A stretch of 64,000 nt of DNA from HOT-345 sp963531535 (GCA_963531535.1 CAUSGX010000004.1:1-64000), one strand, 5' to 3'; numbered from the stretch's first letter, positions 46,272 through 57,219 are shown. A program made the numbers and translations. The notes: generated by a model not told the origin, from the sequence alone.

Positions 46272-46724
46272 TTAGTTTCTTAAAGCTCGCATCATAATTG
46301 CTGTACTTTGTCCAATGTTCATGCTTTCTTTCATGCCCTGCATAGGAATATATACCACTTCATCTACTGTTTGGAGTGTCTGAGGAAGAACCCCCTCAAC
46401 TTCATTTCCAAAGATGATTGCAAGATTGCTGTTTTCTGGTGTGTAGGTATCAAGCGGTTTTGCCTCATTAGTGATTTCGGCAGCTATGACCTTGATGTTG
46501 TGTTCTTTAGCATACTTGATGGCATCACTGGTATAGTCAAATTGTTTGAGCCCAACATGATTTTCGGCTCCTAGTGAGGTTTTGCGAACTTTAGGGTGAT
46601 CAATAGGTGATGGTGTATATCCAGTGATCCATACATTTCGTCCGAGTGCGTCTGCTGTTCTCACAACATTCCCGACGTTATAAGCCGAGCGGATATTCTC
46701 TAAAATGATAATCTTTTGTCCCAT
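46272..46724 (-). CDS. SpoU/TrmH-family RNA methyltransferase
   Basis: A SPOUT-fold methyltransferase of 150 residues, shorter than full TrmH and lacking an extra RNA-binding domain. Motif 1 NIRSAYNVGNVVRTADALG, motif 2 LAIIFGNEVEGV and motif 3 IPMQGMKESMNIGQSTAIMM are all clear. It acts on ribose 2'-O of a tRNA or rRNA; the target is not shown by sequence. It uses no TGA codon for any of its ~10 Gly, unlike its neighbours. Confidence 0.93.
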   Translation of the reverse strand: MGQKIIILENIRSAYNVGNVVRTADALGRNVWITGYTPSPIDHPKVRKTSLGAENHVGLKQFDYTSDAIKYAKEHNIKVIAAEITNEAKPLDTYTPENSNLAIIFGNEVEGVLPQTLQTVDEVVYIPMQGMKESMNIGQSTAIMMRALRN

Positions 46725-46769
46725 TAATCACGAAAAAGTAATAATAAAAAAGTCTGATGTAAAAGCAAG

Positions 46770-48410
46770 TTATTTTATTTTGATAGTTTTCGTGAGAGTA
46801 TGGTTTCTTGTCACGAAAAAATCTGCAATCCCTTGAGCTATGAGTACGGTGTATTTCTCCATATGTATATAAAGATCGGGATGTTTCAAATTACTAAGAA
46901 CGGGATAGGTCCTCTTGAAAAGAAGTTTTGCCTCTTTAGGATCCCAAAGATCATAGCCTCTCAGTGTAGTTTTCCCGTTTTCACGAGTTATAAGAGAGAG
47001 GATTTTTTGTTCACTATTCCAATACATGTTATCAAGCAATTCTGCATTATTTAGCGAAAGCAGAGTTCTTCCTTTTGATTGTCCTATTTCAGTGCTGGTT
47101 ATCGTGATTGCGTTATTTGTGTTTTGTATCGTGATGAGGTTATTCCCTAAAGTGAAAAGCTGGTTTTTTCTTCGTTCACTTGTTGGGAGTAAGTATTGAT
47201 TATTGTTTTGAGTGATGATCAGTGTAGTTTCATCATTGGATAGCTGATAGGATCAGCTTTCTTTTGTTATATTTTGATAGTTGGATCCAGTTTCAGCTAA
47301 GATTGTTGTAGTAAAAGTGCTGAGCTTATTGTCAGCTTGCAGTAGGCGATATTGTTTCATTTTCCCACTGGTTTGATAGAGGGGGATTTCAAGCTTGAAG
47401 TCTTCTGTCAGATAATTTTTTGATGAGAGTATGGTTCAAGAAAGAATTGCATTGTTGCTCTGATAGAGTTTTGGATCAAGTGAAAATCACTGAATAAGTG
47501 TTTTTTCTCAGCTTCATTCAGCTTTTTGAGAACAATTTTTGCAGGTGATGTCTGTATTGTTATGTGATTTGAGGAGGTAGAGGTACTCTGATCAAATCGC
47601 AATATGATCGAGTTGTCCGAGGAAAAATTTGATCTCTGGCTGGGTATCTAGGCTGTTAAGATTGAAAATTGCTAGTGAGGTCAGAGTTGGTAACTCTCCG
47701 TCAGTAATATTGTGAGCGATTTTTTGACAAGTTGCTTGTGAAATTATTGAGGTTTTGAGTCAGTATTTAATCGCTTGCTCAAGTTTTGGGAGAAAAGTGT
47801 TGTCTTCTCAATTTGCTTTGAGAAGTGCCTCTAAGCTGTCTTTGCTTGTTTGTTTTTGTGTGATGAGGTAGAACTTATCTCATACTAGTTGAGCTTGTTT
47901 AAATGGACCGCTCATTTTATAGTATTTGAGTGGCTTAAATGATTTATCCTCAATAGTATAGATGGCGATTAGAGAGTTTTGATTTTCTTCTGCTGAGATA
48001 ATCAGCTTTTTCTCTTGATAAAAAAAAGTCTGAATATGTTTTCGTGATTTTGGCAGGTGGAATTTCGCTAAAAGTGTTGGGATTGCAATATTTACAGTAT
48101 TGGTCTTTGATTCTTGGGCTCATTTGAAAAGATAGAGGAGCTGCTGATTTTTATCTAAATAAGAAAAATAGGTCTGCGAGGTGGTTTGTTGGTTTATTAG
48201 AGGATCCTTGTCTGATTTCACATAATTACTCTTCAATAATCGTTCAGATAGTTCAGAACTTGCCAGATATTTTTTGAGAGAAGTTGTTAAATCAATACAT
48301 GATCTATAGTTGGTCCATTCAATAGAGGAGTCTAGTCCTGTGCTTGCAAAAGTTGGTGTTGTGAGAAATATGGCTCCTAGACTGATCCATCAATATTTTA
48401 ATATTTGCAT
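46770..48410 (-). CDS. Secreted beta-propeller protein (Beta_propel type, tentative)
   Basis: A 546-residue protein with a signal peptide (MQILKYGWISLGAIFLTTPTFA). A small domain with two Cys follows, then repeated beta-rich units (KKLIISAEENQNSLIAIYTI; GQLDHIAIGSEYLYLL; TTLIITQNNNQYLLP; NLITIQNTNNAITI). The order, with ITSQATCQKIAHN-like and LTSLAIFNLNS, recalls the C-terminal beta-propeller family (PF09826) found in archaea and some bacteria. TGA at eight or more sites is Gly. It lies upstream of the SpoU and DedA genes, in the same direction. Confidence 0.65.
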
Positions 48411-48607
48411 GTGGTGTTGTATGCAAAAGGTTAAAAAATTTGTTTATTTGTATGGTTTTGATCTGAATTTTCAAGTGATGATTATGCTGCTGCAGGGCAG
48501 GAAAAAGTTTTTTTATTTTTTGTGAACTATAGTTATTCCCTATGAAGTTATGCTAAAAAATACATAATATCATAAAAAATGAAAATGGGAAGTTGAAAAA
48601 GAAATAA

Positions 48608-48623
48608 GAAATCAGATTTTTTT
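48608..48623. repeat. Copy of the upstream element (GAAATCAGATTTTTTT)
   Basis: Divergent gap; it overlaps the -35 region of the next gene. Confidence 0.5.
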
Positions 48624-48649
48624 GTTTTTTGTAAAAAGTCGTGTATAAT
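48621..48649 (+). promoter_or_regulatory. Putative promoter for the 48.7-kb gene
   Basis: TTTGTT, 17-bp spacer, TATAAT; the ATG at 48687 is 37 bp downstream. The upstream element overlaps the -35. Confidence 0.5.
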
Positions 48650-48686
48650 TGAAGTGTTATATTTTATTCTCTATCAGAATCTAACA

Positions 48687-49106
48687 ATGAACGAATTAAA
48701 CAGTCTCAATACCGTTGCAAGTACAACAACCAAAATGAACACTCTTTTGGATAAGATTGCTTCTACTTGTGATGCTTTGATTGGAGCTTTAGATTGTACT
48801 AGAGAAGCAACAAGCCAATATGGAGGAGGGATTGTTCAGGATTTTGATACTGAATATGTAGATGTGGTGATTAAAACACTTGTTCAGCTTAGACTTTATA
48901 CTGCTAGACTTCAAAAAGAAATTAAAAACTGACTTATTCGTTCTCAGTATGATTTGGAGTTGTTTTTGTCTGGAATGCAGGAATTGTCTGATAAGCTCAA
49001 TACTTTGATGAGGGAAAATGGAATGATTAGAAATAATTTTGAATATGGATTGAGAGAAATAGATCAAAACTTGCATATGATGATCGAGGAAATAGCAATT
49101 AAGTAA
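48687..49106 (+). CDS. Hypothetical helical protein
   Basis: A 139-residue all-helical, mostly soluble protein (MNELNSLNTVASTTTKMNTLLDK; VDVVIKTLVQLRLYTARLQKEI; ELFLSGMQELSDKLNTLMREN) with no known motif. One TGA is Gly at the junction between two helices. Heptad-like spacing suggests a coiled-coil dimer. It has its own promoter and terminator. A role cannot be given. Confidence 0.65.
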
Positions 49107-49134
49107 AACAATGCTCTGTGTAAAATCTCAAGAT

Positions 49135-49166
49135 AAAAAAGGCAGGTTGTCTCCACCTGTTTTTTT
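49135..49166 (+). terminator. Rho-independent terminator
   Basis: CAGGT and ACCTG pair around TGTCTCC, followed by seven T. Confidence 0.65.
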
Positions 49167-49279
49167 GTTTTCTTAGATTGCTAGCTTGAGAATTTCGTTG
49201 TTTGTAGAGATAAACAAAGGTTGCCTTTTTCAAGAAAATTCCTATTATCGGGTAAGTCTTTATCTATAAGAATGAGAAT

Positions 49280-50311
49280 ATGCGTATTTTCTTGGCTTTG
49301 GTAGTTATTTTGTGAGGTGTTGTATATTTTGGAAGAGGAGAGTATTATTGAGAGCTTGCAATCAGCTTTTTGCCATATTGGATGGTTGTATTTTTTATAG
49401 GACTTATAATTTCAATTTTTTCTTTTTTTAAGGTTGCTTCAGATAAGTTCTTTTCTACGATTGAATTTTGGATTATGATCTGATTTATTGGCCTTTTTTG
49501 GTGATTTTTAGCACAGTTTTTGCATTTTTATGGATTAGAAAGTAGGAATCCACATCAGACAGATAATCCGATAAGAGTCATCTATTCCAATCTTTACAAG
49601 GAAAATAGTGAATATCAAGAGATTTATGAGATTATAAAAGATAAGAAATCAGATTTAATTCTTTTTGTAGAATATAGTCAGCATCACCAGGATAATCTCT
49701 GAAAAATGCTTGAAAAAGAGTATCCTTATAAAATTATGAATATGAGTGTAAAAGGTCAGATTTGAAGTGCTATATTTAGTAAATATCCACTGAGAAATGT
49801 CTCAAAGACCTTTGAGAAAGGTGAGCGAGGATATTTGCACGTTCAAATGACGAGGTGAGATAGTGTATATCAGGTATATTTGATTCACACTACTTCTCCG
49901 ACAAGCTTAGCACATTTCCAGAGAAGGAATGTGCAGCTGAACTCTTTAGCAGAGGATCTTTCAAAGACTTATCATTCACAAACAAGAGAAAAGGTACTTG
50001 TTATTTGAGATTTTAATGTGAGTCCATGGTCAATATATTATCAGCAGTTTGCTCAAAAGATTGATGGAATTCTTAGAAATACTACAGCTCGTTTCCCATT
50101 TATGATGACACGAAGTGCCTCTAGACTTTTGAAAATGGAGAAAGAATTACCAACACTTTCTGCTCGTCTTAAGCGTATTTTAGCATTTGCTTTGCCTATA
50201 GAAAGTCATATTGATCATGTATTTATCAGTCCGAAGGTTGCAGTAGATGGTATTCAAACTATACAATTCCCAGGTTCTGATCATAAGGGATATAGTTTTG
50301 ATATGCAGTAG
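49280..50311 (+). CDS. Endonuclease/exonuclease/phosphatase-family membrane protein
   Basis: A 343-residue protein with two or three N-terminal membrane helices (~3-19, ~33-53, ~67-85) and a C-terminal EEP domain. The domain shows IRVIYSNLYKEN, a SDLILFVE strand, VYLIHTTSP, the Asp-x-Asn of VIGDFNVSPWS (Gly = TGA), HIDHVFIS with catalytic His and Asp, and GSDHKG. EEP members hydrolyse phosphodiesters or lipid phosphates; here it would act outside the membrane. Five or more TGA codons occur in the N-terminal part. Confidence 0.88.
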
Positions 50312-50372
50312 GAGAGGTTAGAAAACGGTTTTTCAAGACGGACTTGCAATTTGAGTTCGGATAGCTATATTT

Positions 50373-50394
50373 GAACTCTAAGTTTAGAGTTTTT
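50373..50394 (+). terminator. Weak rho-independent terminator
   Basis: AACTCTAA and TTAGAGTT pair around a 2-nt center and are followed by TTTTG. Confidence 0.5.
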
Positions 50395-50442
50395 GTGAAA
50401 TATATTCAGTTTTTTTATTCTTTTTATGTTGTTTGTCTAAAG

Positions 50443-51768
50443 ATGGACCCCTTATCGCTTTTGCTCTTTGTGATTTTAATTTTCTTGTCAATGTTTTTCT
50501 CTGCGAGTGAGACGGCTTTTACTTCAGTGCCAATGCACAAGGCTTCAGTCTTCTTGAAAGAGAAAAAAAGCTGAGCAAAGTCTCTTTATAAGCTTAAACT
50601 CAAGCCAGAAAGGGTTCTAATAGCAATCTTGATCTGAAATAATATCGTAAATATTTTTGCTGCTTCTTTGGCGACTGTGATTGCTATGGATATTGCAGCT
50701 AAAGTGCAGTTTGATCAGACATTAGTTGTCTCTATTGCAACTGCTGTTGTGACGATTTTGGTGCTTTTGTTCTGAGAAATTTTCCCAAAAACCCTCGCAA
50801 CGCGTCATGCAGAGAGAATATCGCTCAGTATTGCTCCTATTTATACGGTATTGATAAAGGTTCTCTTTCCATTGATATTTGTTTTGGAGCGAATGATGAA
50901 GGGATTGACAAAGAAGGAGAGGAAAAATCTGATTAGTGAGTCAGATTTGGAGGCTTTTATTGAGCTTTCTAAAAAAGCTGGTGTCTTTACTGACTGAGAG
51001 GATCAAAAGATTAAGAAGCTTTTGACTTTGGATGAATTGACAGCAGAGGAGATCATGACTCCAAGAATCAAGATCAAGTCTATAGATGATCAGTGTAGTT
51101 TGGATGATGCAATAGAAAAACTCAGTGGATATCATTATTCTCGTATTCCTGTGTATCATGAGAGTATTGATACGATAGATAGGATTGTTACGCTTAAGGA
51201 GCTTTTGAGGCTTAAAAAGGAACATTCTTGATCAACATTGCTTTCACAATTGACGCTTAATCCAATTATTAAGGTGCCGCGTAGTCAGCCTATTGATTCG
51301 CTTCTTCAAAAATTTCAAAAGACGCATAAGCATATTGCTGTGGTATTAGATGAGTATGGGGGAGTTGATGGAATTGTGAGCTTGGAAGATATTATTGAGG
51401 AAGTATTTTGAGAGATTCAAGATGAGTCTGATGAAGAACTTACTCCAATCAAGAGAAATGAGGATTGAACTCTGATTTGTCAGTCGTATGTAAGAATGGA
51501 TGAGCTCTTGAATGTGCTTGGACTTCATCCAGATGAGATTGAGCTGGATGATGAGTATGAGGCAGAAACGTTGAGTTACTTTATTACGAGTTCTTTTGAG
51601 AGGTTTCCAAGTAGTTGAGAGAAAATTAGCTTGGATATTCATCTGCATGATGATTTGGAAAATAAAACGCATAGTACTCTTGAATTTAAGGTGCTTTGGG
51701 TTAAGAGGAATGTGATTTGAGAAGTGCAGGTTGTAGTTAAAAATCAGGAAGTTGAGCAGGAAAAGTAA
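50443..51768 (+). CDS. CorC/HlyC-family (CNNM-CBS) membrane protein
   Basis: A Mg/Co transport-related protein of 441 residues. The N-terminal CNNM/DUF21 membrane domain has four helices with ASETAFTSV, GNNIVNIFAASLATVIAM and GEIFPKTLATRHAE. Paired CBS domains follow (AEEIMTPRIKIKSI...YSRIPVYHESID; KHIAVVLDEYGGVDGIVSLEDIIEEVFGEI), then a C-terminal CorC_HlyC domain. Several TGA are Gly, including that of GEIFPK. ATG at 50443 is preferred over an upstream start at 50371, since it begins at the membrane domain. Confidence 0.93.
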
Positions 51769-51880
51769 ATATATTTGATCAAAAAGAAGGAGAGAAATCT
51801 GAAATGAGACTCAGGTTTCTTTTCCTTTTCTAGCTTCAGAACTCAGGAAAATTTTATCTCTAAAAAACTCTCATAAAAAA

Positions 51881-51915
51881 TTGCAATCTTGACAAAAATC
51901 GATATAATGATATCG
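51881..51915 (+). promoter_or_regulatory. Promoter overlapped by an inverted repeat (candidate operator)
   Basis: TTGCAA, 16-bp spacer, TATAAT (51903-51908). CGATATAATGATATCG (51900-51915) is a perfect 6-bp inverted repeat covering the -10, a layout fit for a repressor site. The ATG follows 29 bp downstream. Confidence 0.55.
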
Positions 51916-51944
51916 CAATATTTATCATCTAACAACAAACTGCA

Positions 51945-52544
51945 ATGACAAAAACAAAAACGACAGAGGATTTATTGAAAGATTATCAGCAACTCCTCCA
52001 ATTTACTCAGAATGCTTTGACTAAGGTATCACTAGAACTCAAGAGAGTGAAGGTTGCTGTAAGTCAACTTGCAAACTTTGACCCTAATGATCCAAACTCT
52101 TTGGATCCATCAAGTCTTGGTCTTGGTGAAGCAGAAGCTAATGAGCTTAGGGAAGCGTATACTGATGAAGAAATGGAAGTAATTGAGGGAATTTTTGATG
52201 GATATTACATGGTTTGAGTAGATCAAAAGAAGTACCTTGTTCCGCTCAATTATTCAAGTAAAACTAAGTTGATCCCTGGGGATACCCTTAAGCTTAAAAT
52301 TACTCCGGAGGGAAAGATGATCTATAAATTGATTAAACCAGCAGGAAGAAAGCATTTGAAGGCGATTCTTTCAAAGACTGATGACCAAAAATTTACTGCT
52401 CACTCAGAAGAAGGTCAGATTTATTTCCTCAATCAAGCTGCTGTGAATTTCCATCATGGAAAGCCAGGTGATGAGGTATATATCATCATCAACGAGGATG
52501 GAGAAGGAATGTTTGCTGCGATTGAAGCGGTGATTAAGAAGTAA
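51945..52544 (+). CDS. Conserved hypothetical protein with N-terminal coiled coil and OB-like domains
   Basis: A 199-residue soluble protein: a helical N-terminus (~1-45, coiled-coil-like), a short Asp/Pro-rich linker, and two beta-rich segments (VIEGIFDGYYMVGVDQKKYLVPL; IYFLNQAAVNFHHGKPGDEVYIIINEDG). This resembles the small-barrel N-terminal region of proteasomal ATPases, without the ATPase. I recall similar proteins in CPR genomes but cannot name a function. One TGA (MVGVDQ) is Gly. The promoter carries a possible operator. Confidence 0.7.
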
Positions 52545-52570
52545 AATAGTATCTTTAAGATAAAGAAATA

Positions 52571-52599
52571 AAAAAACCTGAGGTAATATCAGGTTTTTC
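52571..52599. terminator. Bidirectional rho-independent terminator
   Basis: AAAAACCTGA and TCAGGTTTTT pair around GGTAATA; between convergent genes. Confidence 0.85.
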
Positions 52600-52615
52600 T
52601 TTTTTTGTGTTGAAT

Positions 52616-55600
52616 TTATTTAGATTTTACGAGTTGTCCATTATCTAATCTGATAATATGATCAGCGAACTGAAGGATATCTTCATCGTGTTCAATCATC
52701 AAGATGGTATCTCCCTTTTCAAGGAACCTCTTGATCACCTTCAAAAGCTTTTCAATGTCTGCTGGGTGGAGTCCTACTGTTGGCTCATCAAGGAAGTATA
52801 CGGTATTTCATCTATATTCTTTGAGGAGGTGTTTTACAAGTTTGAGTCTTTGGGATTCACCTCCAGAAAGGGTATGTGCAGGTTGTCCCATTTTAAGATA
52901 ACCGAGCCCGATTTCTACCATCAGCTCGAGTTCTTGTTTGATATGATCCATTTCTGAGAAAAAGTCTAATGCTTCGTCAATATACATATCAAGGACTTGG
53001 CTAATCGTTTTTCCTCTCCAAGTGATTCATAGGATTTCAGGTTTATATCTTTTCCCCTGACAGAGTTCACACGGAACATAGGTATCAGGCAGGAATTGAA
53101 GCTCAATTTTTTTATATCCGTATCCATTACAAGCAGGGCAGGCACCTTTGTCTGAGTTAAAACTGAAATGAGAATTGTTAAAACCAAGGTATTTGGCATC
53201 ACTGGTTCCAGCATACAGGAGCCTAATTTTATCAAAGACATTTACAAAGGTGGCAGGACAACTTCTTGGAGTTTTCCCAATGCTAGATTGGTCTACGTAG
53301 ATGGTATTTTTAATTTCTTCTTGTCCCGTTACTCTTTCTACTCAGATATCTTGATAGAACTCTTGGAGTGCAAGGTTTTCAAAGTGGGCATATTCCTCAG
53401 CTCTCATTACAGGTGCGGCGAGGATTTCCTCCCAAGTGAGTCCTTTTTTCAAAAGCTGAAGTCTGATATAACTCTGAACAAATTTTTGTCTATCATTAAG
53501 AAATCTGAAGAGTGTGGTATACATTAATGTTGTTTTCCCAGCTCCAGAAGGTCAGGTAATCACTGTAAAACTTCAGAGATTGAATTTTACATCAATATTT
53601 TTGAGATTAAATTTGCTCGCCTTTCTGATATCTACTCGTTTCTTGCTTGGAGTATGAGAAAAGTCTATGCTAACCTTTCTTTTTCAGGTAATGAAATCTG
53701 AGGTCAGTGTTCTTGTCTTGGTAAATTCTTCATAACTACCATTGAAGATGAGTTCTCAACCAAAATCTCATGCTCAAGGTCAGATTTCTACTATTCGGTC
53801 TGATGCTCTAATAAATTCCTCGTTATGCTCTACAACGATGATAGTATTCCCCATTTCTTTGAGTTTGTTGATTGAGACGATTGCTTTTTTGATTTCTCAG
53901 GTATCAAGCCCAATAGTTGGCTCATCCAAAACATAGATGATCCCTGTGAGCTTGTTTCAGAGCTGTTTTGCGAGTCTTAATCTCTGAATTTCTCCACCAG
54001 AAAGGGTATCAACACCTCTAGTTAGCATGAGGTATCCGAGTCCAAGTTCTTGGATTGTTTTTGCTCTGTCTAGGAGTGGATTGAGGATTCTTTCAAGGAG
54101 GTTGATCGGCTTTTCACTTGTGGATTTGTAGAGTTCTAGAAGGTTTATAAGTTCGTTAAGCTCAATTTTTTGAAGATCTCGGATATTAAATTTTATCAGA
54201 TCTTGATCTTCAGGTTGAGCAAAGGGTAATCCTTCTTGTTGAGTGAAAAGTGTAGGTAAAAGGTCTGAAAAGTCAGATTTCTTTTCAATATCTTGCTTTT
54301 TAATTGTTAAGAAGCAATGGAGACTCTCTTTTTTGAGTCTTGAACCGAAACAGTGAGGACAGGTCTTCATATTGAGCATTGCTTGAAAATCAACGGTCAA
54401 AAGCCCTTTTACATATTGATCTTTGATGATTTCTTCGATTCCATTGTATTTGATACTGGTATATTTTCCTCAGGTGTTGATTCTTAAAAGTTCTTGATCT
54501 CCTTCGACCACCACATTGAGAAATCGTTCTGGCTGTTCTGCTCGTTTTTTTTCGGGATCCATACTATATTTTTCGCAGAGTTTTTTGAGGACTCACTGTC
54601 CTAGATTGCTATCTCTCCATGGAAGAATGGCATCTATTAATGGACTTGCAGGATCAATGACTTTATTATAGTCGACTTGGAGAATTTCTCAGATTCCAAG
54701 ACAGTGGCTACATGCTCCCTCTTGTCTGTTAGGAGAGAAGTGCTGTGTTGTAAATTCTGGATAGGTAATATTGCAGTTTGGACAGTACATTTTGTCAGTG
54801 AATCGCTGAATACGAGTTCATCGGGTAATTTCTTGACCATCCGCTTTTGAATCAGCTTTTTTGCTTTTTTTTGCTTGTGTGATTTCAATTCCTGCTCAAA
54901 AATTAGCTTCTACTTGTTTTTGAGAGGTAGGCTCGTTTGTTGTATTTTTTTCTGCTAGATAGACTCCAAATTTCTTAGTCTCTGAGAGGATTTTGATGAT
55001 ATCCTCTTTGAGTCTTCAGACTTTTTGCTCTTCTAAGGTCACACGGTCGAAGATTCCATAGCTATTGATTGGGAAATAGTCAGTTGGAATTTGAGGATCT
55101 TCGAGGTAGAAATATTCGATAGGATCAGCTTTTTCTGGATTCTGAGAAACAAGGAGATATCTTGTAAAACCGCCTCCTTTTTCAACTTTTTGCTTGTTTG
55201 TTTTTACAAATTTGAGGAGATCGGCTTTTGTAGAGAAACTTCAGCTCTCCTTTAGGAGATAGATCCTTTGGTTGCTGTAGAGTTCTTTCATTGTGTGCAA
55301 AATTTGATCAACCGTTTGGGGTTTGATTTTGCTTCCACAGTTCCAGCAATAGGTATCTCCTAATTTTGCGAAAAGTAGCCTGATGTAATCATCAATTTCA
55401 GTGAGCGTCCCTACTGTAGATCTTGAATTTCAGACTCTTTTATTTTGCTCAATTGCAATAGCAGGGGAGAGCCCGCTACAGTAGTCAATCTCTGGTCTAT
55501 CTCAGAGATTAAAAAATTGTCTAAGATAGCTGGAAAGTGATTCAATATATCTATATTGTCCCTCTTTATATATGGTTTGAAATGCTAGAGAGGATTTTCC

Positions 55601-55795
55601 AGATCAGCTCACTCAAGTAATGGTAATGAGTTTGTTTTTTGGGAGTGTGAGATCGATATTTTTGAGGTTATTTACTCTGATTCATTCAAAAACGAGATAT
55701 CCTTGATCAAAAAAATGAGAAGAATCTGATTTCTCTTTTTGTGTTTTTTGTCAAGTTTTTGCTGATTTTACTGTTTTTGTAGTAGATTTTGGCAT
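52616..55795 (-). CDS. uvrA: Excinuclease ABC subunit A (UvrA)
   Basis: The damage-recognition ATPase of nucleotide excision repair. The 1059-residue product is longer than E. coli UvrA by ~120 residues and begins with a ~40-residue Lys/Ser-rich extension. Both ABC ATPase halves are present: GVSGSGKSSLAF with two Gly as TGA near the N-terminus, and an ABC signature with Walker B in each half (second half near 52.8-52.9 kb). Zinc-finger Cys pairs (CWNCGSK, and CPNC-type near 54.8 kb) are visible. More than 25 TGA codons are Gly. UvrB and UvrC are not in the window. Confidence 0.96.
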
Positions 55796-55893
55796 AGTGA
55801 CTTTCGTGTAATGAAAGCTAAAAAACATCTTACAGCATATTCAAGTCCTCTTAAATTGCAACCTTTAATCTGTTTTGAATAGAAAAAGGCTGT

Positions 55894-56574
55894 TTAATAA
55901 AAACAGCCGATTTTTTCTTTTGCTTTTTCTAATTGTCTGATTTTGTCACTGATCCTGGAAATCTTTCCTTTTAATTTGTCGAGATTATTTTTCCACGTTG
56001 CTATTTCATTATAGTGCGGATGTAATAATAAGTCTCTACTAAAATCATCAGGAATTTCCTTTAACATTTGGAGTTCTTCCTCTCCCAGTTTTTCCGTGTC
56101 ATACTTATATTCTTTCACGATCTCATGCTCAATAATCCGGTAATATAACCATCTTCTTTGTAGAGAGGCTTGAGTCTCTGATATGAGCTTAATAGTTCCA
56201 GTCCTTAAAAGGGTTTGGTCCAAAGTGAGATAGCCGAGGAATAATAGTCCCAGTAAGGTTAGCATTTCTATCCTTTCAAGGTTTACTGAAGGCTTGGCAA
56301 TATAGCATGCGATAAGAAAATTCAGTATACAAAAGCATGCTATACCGAGAAGATGAGATATCTTATCGTGAAATTCGTTCGCAACTCCCATAAGGATTGG
56401 GAGCGTTGAAAGGATCATCACGACAGGAAGTATTCCACCTAAGACTGCATTAAATTTCCAGGATTCTAAAAACATAAAAAAAAGCACAATTAGTGTAGAA
56501 GTCCACACACACATTCGAATTGCTCTAATCCAGAAGCTTTCGTAGTTAGAGCTAAGTTTAATTTTTGTTTCCAT
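55894..56574 (-). CDS. Hypothetical membrane protein with C-terminal coiled coil
   Basis: A 226-residue protein with about four membrane helices (~19-36, ~42-63, ~74-93, ~104-120) followed by a ~100-residue soluble helical tail with a coiled coil (ITTWKNNLDKLKGKIS-type heptads, RISDKIRQLEKAKEK). No family is certain. None of its 10 Gly is TGA, unlike most membrane proteins here, and its promoter is near-consensus. This could reflect high expression or different ancestry. Confidence 0.65.
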   Translation of the reverse strand: METKIKLSSNYESFWIRAIRMCVWTSTLIVLFFMFLESWKFNAVLGGILPVVMILSTLPILMGVANEFHDKISHLLGIACFCILNFLIACYIAKPSVNLERIEMLTLLGLLFLGYLTLDQTLLRTGTIKLISETQASLQRRWLYYRIIEHEIVKEYKYDTEKLGEEELQMLKEIPDDFSRDLLLHPHYNEIATWKNNLDKLKGKISRISDKIRQLEKAKEKIGCFY

Positions 56575-56612
56575 GATAGTTTTGTTTATTGTTTTATTTG
56601 ATTTATATTAGT

Positions 56613-56640
56613 ACTATATTCTTCTATGAGTAAATGTCAA
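56613..56640 (-). promoter_or_regulatory. Near-consensus promoter for the 55.9-kb gene
   Basis: TTGACA, 16-bp spacer, TATAGT on the minus strand, about 40 bp before the ATG. A CTATAGGGGTAGT element lies just upstream (56652-56664). Confidence 0.65.
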
Positions 56641-56651
56641 GTTGGGTTTCT

Positions 56652-56664
56652 CTATAGGGGTAGT
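56652..56664. other. CTATAGGGGTAGT element
   Basis: A shorter relative of the C-tract elements at 28411 and 43905, here read on the other strand, 12 bp upstream of a -35 box. Confidence 0.35.
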
Positions 56665-56682
56665 AGTAAAAAAATAGATAAC

Positions 56683-56713
56683 AAAAAAATCTGACTCGAA
56701 AGTCAGACTTTTG
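56683..56713 (-). terminator. UUCG-loop terminator of the HU gene
   Basis: Minus strand: AAGTCTGACT, TTCG loop, AGTCAGA, then seven T. An unusually stable tetraloop; the stem is built from two inverted TCTGACT cores. Confidence 0.88.
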
Positions 56714-56732
56714 ATCTTATTTTATAAGATAA

Positions 56733-57008
56733 TTATTTAACAGCAGCCTTGAAGTCAGAACCAGCCTTGAAAGTAACAACCTTCATTGCAGGGATCTTAA
56801 TCTTCTTTGAAGGATCTTGAGGATTAACTCCTTCTCTAGCCTTTCTCTTTGAAGCCTTGAAAGTTCCGAAACCTTGAACTCTAACTTCACCAGTCTTCTT
56901 AACACCAGTAATAACTGTTTCGATGAATGCGTTAACTAGTTCAGCAGCTAATTTCTTAGAAACTCCAAGTTCAGTAGCCAAGCTAGCAATAAGAGCTGTC
57001 TTTGTCAT
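56733..57008 (-). CDS. HU-family DNA-binding protein
   Basis: The nucleoid protein HU/IHF, 91 residues. It has MTKTALIASLATELGVSKKLAAELVNAF, the GFGTFKASKRKAREGVNP beta-arm with the signature and a Pro at the arm, and KKIKIPAMKVVTFKAG at the end. All seven Gly use GGN, none TGA, consistent with a highly expressed gene. The region upstream has a promoter and two small palindromes that might be autoregulatory. Confidence 0.95.
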   Translation of the reverse strand: MTKTALIASLATELGVSKKLAAELVNAFIETVITGVKKTGEVRVQGFGTFKASKRKAREGVNPQDPSKKIKIPAMKVVTFKAGSDFKAAVK

Positions 57009-57034
57009 TGTTGTAACAAAATAAGATATAAAAA

Positions 57035-57045
57035 GTACTTTGTAC
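57035..57045 (-). promoter_or_regulatory. Palindrome GTACTTTGTAC in the HU 5' leader
   Basis: GTAC arms around TTT between the predicted promoter (TTGAAA, 16 bp, TATTAT on the minus strand, near 57050-57081) and the ATG. TTGTAACAA at 57011-57019 is a second small inverted repeat. A candidate operator. Confidence 0.35.
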
Positions 57046-57219
57046 GATTATTATAATAGTAGATATCTCCTGATTTTCAAGAGTAAAAAAGAGATTTTTT
57101 CAGATTTTTGAGTGTTTTTTATAGATTGAAAAAAGTCTTTTGAGAACTGACGTATTTGATTTTTTTGTGATGAGAATTGCTCTTTTTATATTGACATATA
57201 TGAAATATGATTTTTAGTC

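Noticed and set aside
47408..47602. A 64-residue minus-strand frame inside the beta-propeller gene.
   Set aside because: It lies in another frame of a continuous 546-residue gene; no sign of a frameshift.
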